A DNA stretch of 64,000 nt from contig JACAUB010000001.1 of NCBI GenBank assembly GCA_013390605.1, forward strand, positions 3,699,797 to 3,763,796, given 5' to 3'. The translations under genes were made by a program, and so were the position numbers. Numbering within the stretch: position 1 is the first letter of the stretch; each line of letters starts with the position of its first letter. This document shows, one piece after another, positions 41,289 through 50,924 of the stretch. Under the pieces are notes generated by a model that saw nothing but the letters and a program-made list of their open reading frames with translations, was not told the origin of the DNA and ran no database searches. The DNA is from Bacteroidota bacterium. GTDB taxonomy: Bacteria > Bacteroidota > Bacteroidia > Bacteroidales > Cfx3-03.

Positions 41289-42788
41289 ATGAAAAAGAAA
41301 ATATTAATCAGTTATATAGGGCTCCTCTTTTTGTTTCTTATATCCTGTCAGAAAAATTATCTGGATAAGAATCCTACAGATCAGATATCAGGTCCTACAT
41401 TCTGGAAAACAGAAACCGATGTACAAATGGGATTGACCGGAGTCTATAACACGATGAGTAACCGTGCTACTTTCGATCATGGAAGAAGGCTATGGGATGG
41501 CTTATCTGAAATTGCATATAGCAAACAATTTCCAAATATTGGACAAGGAATTATTGAAACCACTTCGGGTAATATCATCAGTAATATTTATACAGATTGT
41601 TATGCCGGAATTTCAAGATGCAATATCTTTCTTGCAAATGTGGATAACGCAACCATGAATGAGGCTAATAGAACAGTTGCCAAAGGTGAAGTATTATTTT
41701 TAAGGGCTTACTTTTACTTTGTTTTAACCGAATTTTATGGAGGAGTTCCCGTATATCTCAAACCACCTACTATAGAGAGTTCAAAAATTGCACAAAGCAC
41801 AAAGGATGTGGTTGTTAATCAGATTCTAGCTGATCTTGAACAGGCTATTACCGCTTTGCCTGATAATGTATATACAGGACATGCAGTTAAAGCATCAGCA
41901 TTAGCTTTAAAGACTCAGGTATTGATGCACAATCAGAAATGGGCAGATGCAGCTAGTACTGCAAATCTGATTATTGCTTCCGGAAAATTCAGCCTGTACA
42001 ATGATTATCAGAAGATGTTTTTAAAGTCAGGTCAAAATAATAACCCGGAAATAATCTTCTCCGTGAAATATTTGAACCCGACAGCAAGTATGCCTACGAC
42101 CAATGATCAGAATGCAGATCTCATAGGAGCTCATGCGCATACGCTAACCCCAACGCAACAATTTGCTGATGCTTTTGAATGTACTGATGGATTGCCAATA
42201 ACCCAATCTCCATTATACGATCCAACCAATCAGTTCAAAAACAGAGACCCCCGTATGAAATATACGATCATCGACTTCCCAACGTTTAATGCAAAAGCTC
42301 AACCAATAGGAGAAACCGGAGAAAGTTGGTTGACCCCATTTAGCTGTGAAAAAGCTGTTAATTGGGCTAATGCGCCCTATTCGTGGGCTACATTAAGTGA
42401 TCAGGATTATATTGTTTTCCGTTATGCTCAGGTTTTATTAATGTATGCAGAATGTAAAAATGAAGCAAGTGGACCGGATCAGAGTGTATATAATGCAATT
42501 AATCTTGTTAGAGCAAGACCTGGCGTAAATATGCCTCCATTACCTGCCGGCCTGAATCAGTCTGCTATGAGAGATAGAATCAGACATGAAAGAATCGTAG
42601 AATTAGGTATGGAAGGTTTGAGATACTGGGATTTGAAAAGATGGAAAACTGCTGAAACAATTATTCCAACAGTTGTAGATCCGGGTGGAATCAAAAGAAA
42701 ATTTGATCCTGCTAAACATTACCTTTTTCCATTCCCACAAAGTGAAATGGATATAAACCCTAATTTAAAACAAAATCCTGGTTACTAA
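41289..42788 (+). CDS. SusD/RagB-family glycan-binding lipoprotein
   Basis: A 499-residue surface lipoprotein that caps the SusC transporter and binds the glycan. The signal MKKKILISYIGLLFLFLISC ends in a lipobox, followed by QKNYLDKNPTDQISGPTFWK, the typical SusD start (LDxxPxxxxS...FW). TPR-like helices are visible (AKGEVLFLRAYFYFVLTEFY, GGVPVYL), and the C-terminal half has the RagB/SusD signature IRHERIVELGMEGLRYWDLK followed by RW and, at the end, HYLFPFPQSEMDINPNLKQN. All family blocks are present and the length is normal. It lies 15 bp after susC, and a strong hairpin downstream probably ends or attenuates the susCD transcript before the enzymes. Confidence 0.95.
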   Translation: MKKKILISYIGLLFLFLISCQKNYLDKNPTDQISGPTFWKTETDVQMGLTGVYNTMSNRATFDHGRRLWDGLSEIAYSKQFPNIGQGIIETTSGNIISNIYTDCYAGISRCNIFLANVDNATMNEANRTVAKGEVLFLRAYFYFVLTEFYGGVPVYLKPPTIESSKIAQSTKDVVVNQILADLEQAITALPDNVYTGHAVKASALALKTQVLMHNQKWADAASTANLIIASGKFSLYNDYQKMFLKSGQNNNPEIIFSVKYLNPTASMPTTNDQNADLIGAHAHTLTPTQQFADAFECTDGLPITQSPLYDPTNQFKNRDPRMKYTIIDFPTFNAKAQPIGETGESWLTPFSCEKAVNWANAPYSWATLSDQDYIVFRYAQVLLMYAECKNEASGPDQSVYNAINLVRARPGVNMPPLPAGLNQSAMRDRIRHERIVELGMEGLRYWDLKRWKTAETIIPTVVDPGGIKRKFDPAKHYLFPFPQSEMDINPNLKQNPGY

Positions 42789-42850
42789 TTGTTCTTATCC
42801 TTTATAATTATTGTGTTCAATCCATAGAACTACATTATCAATAGGAATCT

Positions 42851-42898
42851 AATAAGGGGGCGGGGTGGGTTCAATTCAATTGAATCTACCCCCTTATT
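42851..42898 (+). terminator. Hairpin after susD
   Basis: AATAAGGGGG (42851-42860) and CCCCCTTATT (42889-42898) pair perfectly, and inside them TTCAAT and ATTGAA pair around a short loop with G-U pairs between. It sits 62 bp after the susD stop. It is likely a terminator or attenuator that lowers expression of the downstream enzymes relative to susCD. Confidence 0.65.
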
Positions 42899-42980
42899 TA
42901 ATCATCCAAAAGATAAAATGTTCAGTATATTATTGGCTTCTGAAACTTCTTTACGTGCACTAATTAATAAGCTTTTATTT

Positions 42981-45377
42981 ATGAAAAAGTTGTTCTTACT
43001 CATTTTTGTTTTTGCAGGTCTTAATGCTTCATGCCAAGATATCTCGAAAAAACTTCAACATAACTTTATCTGGAGTGGGTATACAGATGCAAAAGGTGCA
43101 TTCACTGTTTTCAGAAAAACATTTGAAACCGAGAAACCAGAAACCGCTGTTCTCAATATTTTTGCAGATGTTCGCTATATTTTATGGATAAACGGAAAGG
43201 AAGTGTTAAGAGGGCCTTGTAGGTTTGATCCTAAAGGAGCTCAATATGATTTCACAGATGTAGCCTCATACTTAAAATCAGGAAAAAATATTATTACAGT
43301 ACTCGTAATGGCGCATGGTTCAAATGGGAAAATGATGGATCATGAACCGGGGCTGACATTGTTACTAAAAACAAAATTGAGGAATAAAACCACAGAGATA
43401 AATACTGACGAAACTTGGGTTTGGAATAACCAAACCCGTTATTTGCCAACAAGGCAGTCATGGGGGTTTATTTGTGACCAAATCGATGCCCGTCTTGATG
43501 ATGGTGATTGGACATTGGCTGACTACAATGATACTCAATGGCAAAAGGCCAAAAGGATTGACGGAAACAAATGGGGAAAATTAAGTCCCCGACAAATACC
43601 ATTACTTGGTGAATGGGATGTACCATTGAAAATACTAAATGGACAAAAATTTCCTTATAATATAGAAGTAGACAAACCTGTAATTATTGAATTAAATAGA
43701 ATGATCCAGGGTTATGCCTCATTTGATTTTGAGACCTCAGAAAGTAACAATATTGAGTTTGAAGTTGGTTATACTTCGGATTCAACCAATATAACAAATA
43801 AATATGGTACAACTAATTTATATATCGCAAAAAAAGGTCTCCAAAAATATATAACTACTGATTCGTACGGTTTCAGATATATAAAGATTACAGCATTAAA
43901 TCAACCTGTCAAACTTATAAATGTAAAAGCAACTGATCGACGTTACCCTTATATTGATGCAGGTCGGTTTTCATGTAACGATAAATTTTTAAATGAACTC
44001 TGGAGTCGTGCTGCCAATACAATCCGAATGAATGCTGAAGATGGTTTTATGGATTGTGCCCTTCGTGAAAAGACAGAATGGATGGGAGACGCCGCTGTAG
44101 TCGAGTATCCTGTAAGCAGGGTGGTTCTTGGATATGCATCCGATGGTAAAATTATTCATAGCGATGCAGGACTCATGAAGAATATGATTCGACACATAGC
44201 GTTAAGTCAAACAGATAGTGGTACATTAAAAGCGCATCATCCTTCCGATAGATGGGATATTCACGGATATATAGAAGATTATTCCTGCCTTTGGGTGCAA
44301 TCGCTCCGGAAGGTTTATGATAACACTGGTGATATAGCATTTGTAAAAGAGGTATGGGGGCCTCTAAAACGACAAATGCAGTGGTTTCTAAATCATCGTT
44401 CTTCCAACAACCTCTTAAAAGCACGCGAATTTGTAATCTTTGATAATCCACTTGCCTACGTTGAGTGTGAAGGCGCTACCCTCAACGCATTCTTTTATAA
44501 AGCACTTGTTGATGCCTCATATCTTGCCAAAGAAATTGGCGACAAGGAATCATTAAACATCTATTCTGTTGCAGCGGACGAACTTTACACAGCATATAAT
44601 AACTACCTCTGGATAGAAGAAAAACAAACTTATGCGGCAGGATTATCAGGCGGCAGAAAGATAGTTCCTACTGCTCATACTGCTCTTCTGGCTTTATATA
44701 TGGGCATAGTACCTAAGGATAGAAAAGAGAAAGTAGAAGCATTTATGTTAGCCAATTATAACAATACAGAGAAATCAATAAAAGCAGTTGATAAACAGGT
44801 AGGAATGAAAAAATACAAGCTATTGGATTCAGCTTTTGATATTAATACTCGGACCGGAGGGGTAAATATGCCTTATACAGCATTTTGGTTATTAGAAGAT
44901 TTGTATAATGCAGGTCGTGATAGTTTAGCCCTTAATTATATTCGTACTAAATGGGCCATAACCATGAAGAACGAACAAACCAAAACCCTTACAGAAGGAT
45001 TTGGCGGAGGTGATTTGTGCCACAACTTTGGGTCTGTACCTGCTTATTACTTATCGACAAAGGTATTAGGCGTAACAACACTGCTTCCTTTAAAAGACAA
45101 TCAGATACAAATTAAACCGCAATTAGGAGATCTTACGAATGCGAAAGGTTCAGTAGTTACTGAACACGGTGTAATAGATGTTAGTTGGGAAAAAAGAGAT
45201 GAAAATCTTTTATTTTCGATAAATATTCCAAAGGGTATTAAAGCAAAAGTTTATTTACCTGGAAAAAAAATACACGATCTACTCAATCTGAACAGAAAAG
45301 AGATAATGTTTGTCAGAAAAGGAAATGAAATTGTATTTGAACTTCAATCTGGAAAATACACTGGAAGTTTAAAGTAA
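42981..45377 (+). CDS. Secreted GH78-like alpha-L-rhamnosidase, first copy
   Basis: A 798-residue enzyme from ATG 42981, where a signal peptide begins (MKKLFLLIFVFAGLNASC); an in-frame ATG at 42918 adds a non-signal stretch. The N-terminal 300 residues hold beta-sandwich domains with YILWINGKEVLRGPCRFDPK, as in family 78 proteins. The catalytic (alpha/alpha)6 barrel follows, with AEDGFMDCALREKTEWMGDA, matching the GH78 block DCPQRxERxGWxGDA that holds the general acid, then HGYIEDYSCLWVQSLRKVYD and DNPLAYVECEGATLNAFFYK. A C-terminal beta domain closes the protein (VVTEHGVIDVSWEKR). It is likely to remove terminal alpha-L-rhamnose. A paralogue lies three genes downstream. The cysteine at the signal end could also make it a lipoprotein. 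Confidence 0.8.
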   Translation: MKKLFLLIFVFAGLNASCQDISKKLQHNFIWSGYTDAKGAFTVFRKTFETEKPETAVLNIFADVRYILWINGKEVLRGPCRFDPKGAQYDFTDVASYLKSGKNIITVLVMAHGSNGKMMDHEPGLTLLLKTKLRNKTTEINTDETWVWNNQTRYLPTRQSWGFICDQIDARLDDGDWTLADYNDTQWQKAKRIDGNKWGKLSPRQIPLLGEWDVPLKILNGQKFPYNIEVDKPVIIELNRMIQGYASFDFETSESNNIEFEVGYTSDSTNITNKYGTTNLYIAKKGLQKYITTDSYGFRYIKITALNQPVKLINVKATDRRYPYIDAGRFSCNDKFLNELWSRAANTIRMNAEDGFMDCALREKTEWMGDAAVVEYPVSRVVLGYASDGKIIHSDAGLMKNMIRHIALSQTDSGTLKAHHPSDRWDIHGYIEDYSCLWVQSLRKVYDNTGDIAFVKEVWGPLKRQMQWFLNHRSSNNLLKAREFVIFDNPLAYVECEGATLNAFFYKALVDASYLAKEIGDKESLNIYSVAADELYTAYNNYLWIEEKQTYAAGLSGGRKIVPTAHTALLALYMGIVPKDRKEKVEAFMLANYNNTEKSIKAVDKQVGMKKYKLLDSAFDINTRTGGVNMPYTAFWLLEDLYNAGRDSLALNYIRTKWAITMKNEQTKTLTEGFGGGDLCHNFGSVPAYYLSTKVLGVTTLLPLKDNQIQIKPQLGDLTNAKGSVVTEHGVIDVSWEKRDENLLFSINIPKGIKAKVYLPGKKIHDLLNLNRKEIMFVRKGNEIVFELQSGKYTGSLK

Positions 45378-45425
45378 AAAATTATCATCACTTAACTTAT
45401 TATCATTTTTAAAAACCAATGCCCC

Positions 45426-48400
45426 ATGAAATGTAAATTCTTATTACTACTGATTACTACGATAATGTCAATGTCCGTTGTCGGACAAAATACGAAAACC
45501 CTTCTACCGGGTTATCCTGATCGATCTCCGAAGATGAATGTTTTGCCTGGTTTTAAGAATCCACCTAAGGGTTATGGGGAGGTGGCTTTTTACTGGTGGG
45601 TTGGTGATACATTAACCAAAGAGCGACTTCTTTGGGAATTAGATCAATTGAAAGAGAAAAATATTACCGGTTTGCAAATCAATTATTGTCATACAGATAA
45701 GGGTGGAGCTACTTATGGATTGACCTATCCAAGCCAACCTGCCCTGTTTAGTGACAAATGGTGGGAGTTAGTACAATGGTTTTTGAAAGAGGCTAAAAAA
45801 AGGGGTATGTCCATAAGTTTAAGTGATTATACACTTGGGGCAGCTGGTCAAGGATGGTATGTTGATGAAGTGTTAAAAGAGAATCCACAACTAAACGGTT
45901 CGAAACTGGAAGCAAAATACCTGGATATACCAGGAAATCAGGATTTAAAAACAACTATTTCAGACAATATCATTACAGCTACTGCTTATCAAAATGATAA
46001 TGGAAAATTGCTGCCGTCCACAGCCATAAATCTGAAACCCTTTATCAAAAACACAATGCTAAACTGGAAAGCACCTTCGGGAAACTGGAAAGTCGTGTTA
46101 GTAAATAAAAAAACGATCAAAACATCATTCGATCCGATGAACCCATTAAGTGGAAAGAAAATAGCAGAAAAGTTCTATCAACGATTCGAAGATCATTGCC
46201 CCGGTGAGAGTGGAAAAGGATTAAATTACTTTTTCTCAGACGAATTACAGTTTGGGATTCGCGGGTTTCTGTGGAATGATGCTTTTGCTGCTGCTTTCAA
46301 AAAACGGAAAGGATATGATATAACACCCGAACTGCCCTCTCTTTTTACGGATCTGGGACCACGATCATATAAAATAAGACTTGATTATAACGATGTGATG
46401 GTGTCACTTACCGAAGATGGGTTCTTTAAGCCCGTATATAACTGGCATAACAGCAGGGGTATGCTTTTTGGCTGCGACCATGGCGGAAGAGGGAAAGATG
46501 TAACTGAGTTCGGAGATTATTTCCGGACACAAAGATGGCTTTCAGGTCCGGGTTGTGATCAGCCCAATCTGGGGAAAGACATTGTGAAAGCAAAGGTTGC
46601 CAGTTCAATTACACATATGTATGAACGACCGAGAACATGGTTAGAAGGATATTATGGCAGTGGATGGGGCACCAGTAGTGCAGAAGTGGCAGATGCTACT
46701 TTTACTGATTTTGCAATGGGACACAATCTACTTAGTTTACATGCACTGTACTATTCAACGCATGGTAGCTGGTGGGAATGGGCCGCACCAGACAATCATT
46801 TCCGTCAGCCCTATTGGTCTAATATGGGTGACTTTCTCAAATGTGTTGAACGACTAAGCTATATTTTATCGCAAGGATATCACCGTTGCGATGTGGCAAT
46901 GATCTATCCGGTGGCTCCTGTTGAAGCAAATCTGAAAGGCAAAGAATCTATTGAAACTGCTTTTGCTATCGCTAATGACCTTTATCCTGCAGGAATTGAT
47001 TTTGATTTTATGGATTTTGAATCGCTAAATCGTTGTCAGATGATAAATAAGGAACTCAAGGTCAGTGGTGAAAAGTATAAGGTACTAATATTACCGGCAC
47101 TCTCAGCTGTACGTTATTCTACCATAGAGAAAGCCCTGGCTTTCTACAAATCGGGCGGCATTGTGCTTGCAGTTGGATCTCTTCCAGAGGTAAGTGATCG
47201 GGTTGGAGGAAATGATGTGAAACTACAATCGATGATAAAAGAGATGTTTGGCATAACCTACGCAGAAAAAGATGACATTACCAAGAATTATTCTCAAAAA
47301 AACAGTGCCGGCGGATTAGGTATGTACATCCATAATCCACTTGAAGTTAAGAAGGTAATTGACAATTTAATTCAACCAGATTTCAAAGTCCTATCAGAAA
47401 ATAGCACCTCTAATATTCTTCATCGAAAAATAGGTACCCGTGATGTGTATTTTGTTTATGGTGTTCCAAAAGGCACGGAATGTTTCTTCAGAAGTAATGG
47501 AAAGGTTGAACTATGGAACCCTTGGAATGGAACTTTAGAACCACTAAAAGTTTCTTCTGTTTCTAAAATCGGTACCAAAATTCATCTTCCTCTTGAGAAA
47601 GAGGAACCTCAATTAATTGTATTTTCGCAAGGGATACCTGAAATTGAAAATTTGAGTACTGAGTCATTACAAAAAAGAGATACAATAAAGATTGACAATA
47701 ACTGGGAATTTGAATTAAAGCCAACCCTAGATAATAAGTTTGGTGACTATCGGTTGCCTGCATTCAACGGTAAGATAGGTGCTGAAGTCTGGAAAATGAA
47801 GTATGCAGATGCAGCCACCACTGATCAGAATTGGCAAAACCCTAATCTAGATGACAGTAGTTGGGGTACAGCATCTGTTTCATATGGACCTCAGTTTCTA
47901 AAACTCGGGCCACTTCCTGTTAATATGGATTCAACAGCACTCGAGACAAAATTATCAGCACTCAAACAGATTGACTTGATGCAGCCTGTTGAAATAAATG
48001 GAATTCAATACTTTTGGAAGCCTTATGAATTCTCATGGAGATGGGGTTTGAAAGATGATGCCGGACATCAGGGATACCATGGTCTGAAAGGACATGTAAA
48101 TAATGAGCTGATTTCTTTTGGAAAGATTGATAAGACAAATAAGCACATGCCTGTGTTTCCACTTAAAGTTGAAACTGAGGGTTCCGTATATTATCTATGG
48201 ACCAATATTTCTTTATCTCAACAGATGCAATCAAAGATTAATAAAGCAGGTTTATTACCTACAAAATTTTTTCTGAATAATAGGTTGGTTGATGCCAACA
48301 CACAAGTAGTTGATTTGAATTCAGGTAGTAATAGTGTGTTACTAAAATACAATAATGTTGGACGGGGGTATTTTATTTTTGAAAAAAGCCACATCGATTC

Positions 48401-49145
48401 AATATGGCAACAAACTAATTCTTTGGCTACTCAATGGTATTTAAATCCAAATATTCTATCGTTCGACTGTTATCCACAATTGGATAAAAAGTTCGGTTGG
48501 TATCGTTTTATGACACCTCCGGGAGCAAGTTCCATGTTTGTTCAATCAGTTACAAAACCCAAGGTTTGGATTGGAGGGATTGAGTTTTCATGCCAGACAA
48601 CAAAACCTGATTCTGAAAGATTCATTAATACTGCAATCCCTTTATGGAAAATTGTTTTTCCTGAAACCATAAAAACCTCATCCCTAGTAGCTATGAAAAT
48701 TGAACAACAATCAGGTTATTATGGTGGAGCAACTATCCCAGAACCTGTATTGTTTGAATGTACCAAGGGAGAAATCATACTTGGTGATCTAAAAGACAAT
48801 GAGTCGTTGAAAACCTATTCAGGAGCAATGTGGTATCGAAAAACGCTGAATATAACTAATAAACAATCAATTAAAAAGTCTATCACTCTTGATCTGGGTA
48901 GCGTGGTATCTTCTGCTGAGGTCTTTATCAATGGAAAACCTATCGGCATGAAATTATCTGCACCTTGGACATTTAACCTATCAGGAAAATTAAAAGTCGG
49001 TGAAAATCGAATCGAAATACTAATCTACAATACAATGGGAAACCATTATCTTAATACTCCTTCAATGTATATCGGAAGAATAAACTCAGGGTTGATTGGT
49101 CCGGTTAAAATTCTATTTTCATCTTTTACAGAAAGCCCTAATTAA
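45426..49145 (+). CDS. Secreted GH106-like glycoside hydrolase, long form
   Basis: A 1239-residue secreted enzyme (signal MKCKFLLLLITTIMSMSVVG). The N-terminal part shows a GH106-type start, GYGEVAFYWWVGDTLTKERL, LWELDQLKEKNITGLQINY, then ISLSDYTLGAAGQGWYVDE and NYFFSDELQFGIRG, a likely acid-bearing strand. RPRTWLEGYYGSGWGTSSAE belongs to the same barrel. Compared with usual GH106 proteins (850-1100 residues) there is an extra beta-rich segment of about 300 residues between 760 and 1090. The C-terminus is a GH2-like sugar-binding domain (GAMWYRKTLNITN, SAEVFINGKPIGMKLSAPWT). It sits between a GH78-like and a GH29 gene with gaps of 48 and 12 bp, so all are co-transcribed. Substrate specificity is probably rhamnose, less certain than for the 11907-14852 protein. 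Confidence 0.75.
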   Translation: MKCKFLLLLITTIMSMSVVGQNTKTLLPGYPDRSPKMNVLPGFKNPPKGYGEVAFYWWVGDTLTKERLLWELDQLKEKNITGLQINYCHTDKGGATYGLTYPSQPALFSDKWWELVQWFLKEAKKRGMSISLSDYTLGAAGQGWYVDEVLKENPQLNGSKLEAKYLDIPGNQDLKTTISDNIITATAYQNDNGKLLPSTAINLKPFIKNTMLNWKAPSGNWKVVLVNKKTIKTSFDPMNPLSGKKIAEKFYQRFEDHCPGESGKGLNYFFSDELQFGIRGFLWNDAFAAAFKKRKGYDITPELPSLFTDLGPRSYKIRLDYNDVMVSLTEDGFFKPVYNWHNSRGMLFGCDHGGRGKDVTEFGDYFRTQRWLSGPGCDQPNLGKDIVKAKVASSITHMYERPRTWLEGYYGSGWGTSSAEVADATFTDFAMGHNLLSLHALYYSTHGSWWEWAAPDNHFRQPYWSNMGDFLKCVERLSYILSQGYHRCDVAMIYPVAPVEANLKGKESIETAFAIANDLYPAGIDFDFMDFESLNRCQMINKELKVSGEKYKVLILPALSAVRYSTIEKALAFYKSGGIVLAVGSLPEVSDRVGGNDVKLQSMIKEMFGITYAEKDDITKNYSQKNSAGGLGMYIHNPLEVKKVIDNLIQPDFKVLSENSTSNILHRKIGTRDVYFVYGVPKGTECFFRSNGKVELWNPWNGTLEPLKVSSVSKIGTKIHLPLEKEEPQLIVFSQGIPEIENLSTESLQKRDTIKIDNNWEFELKPTLDNKFGDYRLPAFNGKIGAEVWKMKYADAATTDQNWQNPNLDDSSWGTASVSYGPQFLKLGPLPVNMDSTALETKLSALKQIDLMQPVEINGIQYFWKPYEFSWRWGLKDDAGHQGYHGLKGHVNNELISFGKIDKTNKHMPVFPLKVETEGSVYYLWTNISLSQQMQSKINKAGLLPTKFFLNNRLVDANTQVVDLNSGSNSVLLKYNNVGRGYFIFEKSHIDSIWQQTNSLATQWYLNPNILSFDCYPQLDKKFGWYRFMTPPGASSMFVQSVTKPKVWIGGIEFSCQTTKPDSERFINTAIPLWKIVFPETIKTSSLVAMKIEQQSGYYGGATIPEPVLFECTKGEIILGDLKDNESLKTYSGAMWYRKTLNITNKQSIKKSITLDLGSVVSSAEVFINGKPIGMKLSAPWTFNLSGKLKVGENRIEILIYNTMGNHYLNTPSMYIGRINSGLIGPVKILFSSFTESPN

Positions 49146-49157
49146 TTTTTATTCTTA

Positions 49158-50870
49158 ATGAAAAAGATCTTAATCTTTCTATTTGTCTTCTTGACTTTCA
49201 ATACAGTTGCATTATCTCAGGTTACTAAACATCCAGAGGAATCTATACCCATGGAAAAAGTTCCTGTTAAAATTGCAGAAGGACCTTGTAAACCTACATG
49301 GCAATCATTAGGTGATAACTTTAAATCGCCTAAATGGTTTCGTGATGCAAAGATTGGAATGTGGCTTCATTGGGGACCTCAATCTATTGGTGAAGATGGT
49401 GATTGGTATGCCAAATGGATCTATATGCCTAAGTTTGCATGGGGTGATTACACGCGAGTTTATCCACATCATCTAGAAAAAGTTGGTCATCCGAGTCAAT
49501 ATGGATATAAGGATATGCTTCCATTATGGAAAGCTGAAAACTGGAACCCTGAAAAACTTATGGCTTTGTATAAACGGGCCGGAGCGCGTTATGTAATTGC
49601 TCAAGGGATGCATCATGATAATTTTGACCTATGGGATTCGAAATTCCAACCATGGAATTCGGTACGTATTGGTCCTAAACGAGACATTGTGGGTGATTGG
49701 AAAAAAGCAGCTGACAAAGAAGGACTAAAATTTGGAATTGCTTTTCATGGGGATTACTCGCTCTTTTGGTATCAACCTGCCTTCTTAAGCGACCTAGAGG
49801 GTCCGCTAAAAGGAGTAGCCTATGATGGTGCTCAAAACTACGAAGGAAAAAATACCTGGTGGAAAAAGATGGGACTCAACTTAAAAGATCTTTATGGCAT
49901 TGATCTAAAAGAAGATGTCGTTTATCCTAAAGATTTTGATGGGGATTCTGTTGCTTTCAGGATGAAAGACCCGCTATCTCATGGCATACCAAATGGCAAC
50001 CTTAAAAAAAATATTGATTTTGCCCGTTGGTATTGTACTAAATGGACAAATCGAGTGATTGATGCCATTGATCAGTTTTCGCCCGACTTTATCTATTTTG
50101 ATGGAGGCGACAGTTATCCATTTTGTGGCTGGTTCACAGGTAGAGGATTTCGTTCAGATGCAACACCTCGAGTGATCGCTCATTTATACAATAAAAACAT
50201 ACAAAAAAATAGTGGCAAGTTAGAAGCCTTAGCATTCACAAAAGGGAATGAAGATCCCCGAGCCATAGCAGTCAATGTAGAATCAAGGGTACCAAATGGA
50301 ATAAAGAAAGATCAACCTTGGCAAACCGAGAATGGTTTAGGAGAATGGTTTTATTTCAAGGGAACGTTTTATGAAAGTGGCATGGTGATCCATGAAATGC
50401 TGGAAGCCATTTCGCGCGACGGCAATTATGTGATCAACATTCCACTTACGCCTTCTGGAGAACTTGATTCTGGAGGCGAACAAACGTTGAAAGATATGGG
50501 AGATTGGATGGATATCAATGGTGAAGGGATCTATAGCTCTTCGGCATGGAAGGTTTGGGGCGAAGGAAGTGTGGTGATGCCTTCGGGAAATCTAGGTCCT
50601 AAACAAGCCGCCACACCCTATACCGCACAAGATATCCGGTTTACCGTTAACAATAAAAGCCTATACGCATGGCTGATGGATTGGCCAGCTAACAATAAAG
50701 TAGTTATTCATTCGTTATCAGCAAATTCCGGAAAAATTAGTTCTGTAAAAATGCTTGGCTGCAAGGAAAAAATAAAATGGAAACAAAATAATGCCGGTTT
50801 GGAAATCATTCTACCTACCAAGCAACCTTGTAAATTCGCTTATGGTCTGAAGATCGATGGTAACTACTAG
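49158..50870 (+). CDS. Secreted GH29 alpha-L-fucosidase
   Basis: A 570-residue enzyme with signal peptide MKKILIFLFVFLTFNTVALS. The family 29 barrel is clear: WFRDAKIGMWLHWGPQSIGE (60-79), YVIAQGMHHDNFDLWDS (145-161), and PDFIYFDGGDSYPF with Asp315 as the likely nucleophile. In the C-terminal half, EMLEAISRDGNYVINIPLTP is the strand set common to bacterial fucosidases. It hydrolyses terminal alpha-L-fucose with retention; because some GH29 proteins act on related sugars, fucose is the best but not the only guess. The gene starts 12 bp after the GH106-like gene and is followed 54 bp later by the second GH78-like gene. Together these enzymes would strip rhamnose and fucose from one glycan. Confidence 0.88.
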   Translation: MKKILIFLFVFLTFNTVALSQVTKHPEESIPMEKVPVKIAEGPCKPTWQSLGDNFKSPKWFRDAKIGMWLHWGPQSIGEDGDWYAKWIYMPKFAWGDYTRVYPHHLEKVGHPSQYGYKDMLPLWKAENWNPEKLMALYKRAGARYVIAQGMHHDNFDLWDSKFQPWNSVRIGPKRDIVGDWKKAADKEGLKFGIAFHGDYSLFWYQPAFLSDLEGPLKGVAYDGAQNYEGKNTWWKKMGLNLKDLYGIDLKEDVVYPKDFDGDSVAFRMKDPLSHGIPNGNLKKNIDFARWYCTKWTNRVIDAIDQFSPDFIYFDGGDSYPFCGWFTGRGFRSDATPRVIAHLYNKNIQKNSGKLEALAFTKGNEDPRAIAVNVESRVPNGIKKDQPWQTENGLGEWFYFKGTFYESGMVIHEMLEAISRDGNYVINIPLTPSGELDSGGEQTLKDMGDWMDINGEGIYSSSAWKVWGEGSVVMPSGNLGPKQAATPYTAQDIRFTVNNKSLYAWLMDWPANNKVVIHSLSANSGKISSVKMLGCKEKIKWKQNNAGLEIILPTKQPCKFAYGLKIDGNY

Positions 50871-50924
50871 ATAACCGCATTTGCAAATATACTGCCATAT
50901 TCAAAGTCTAAAAAATATTCTACA

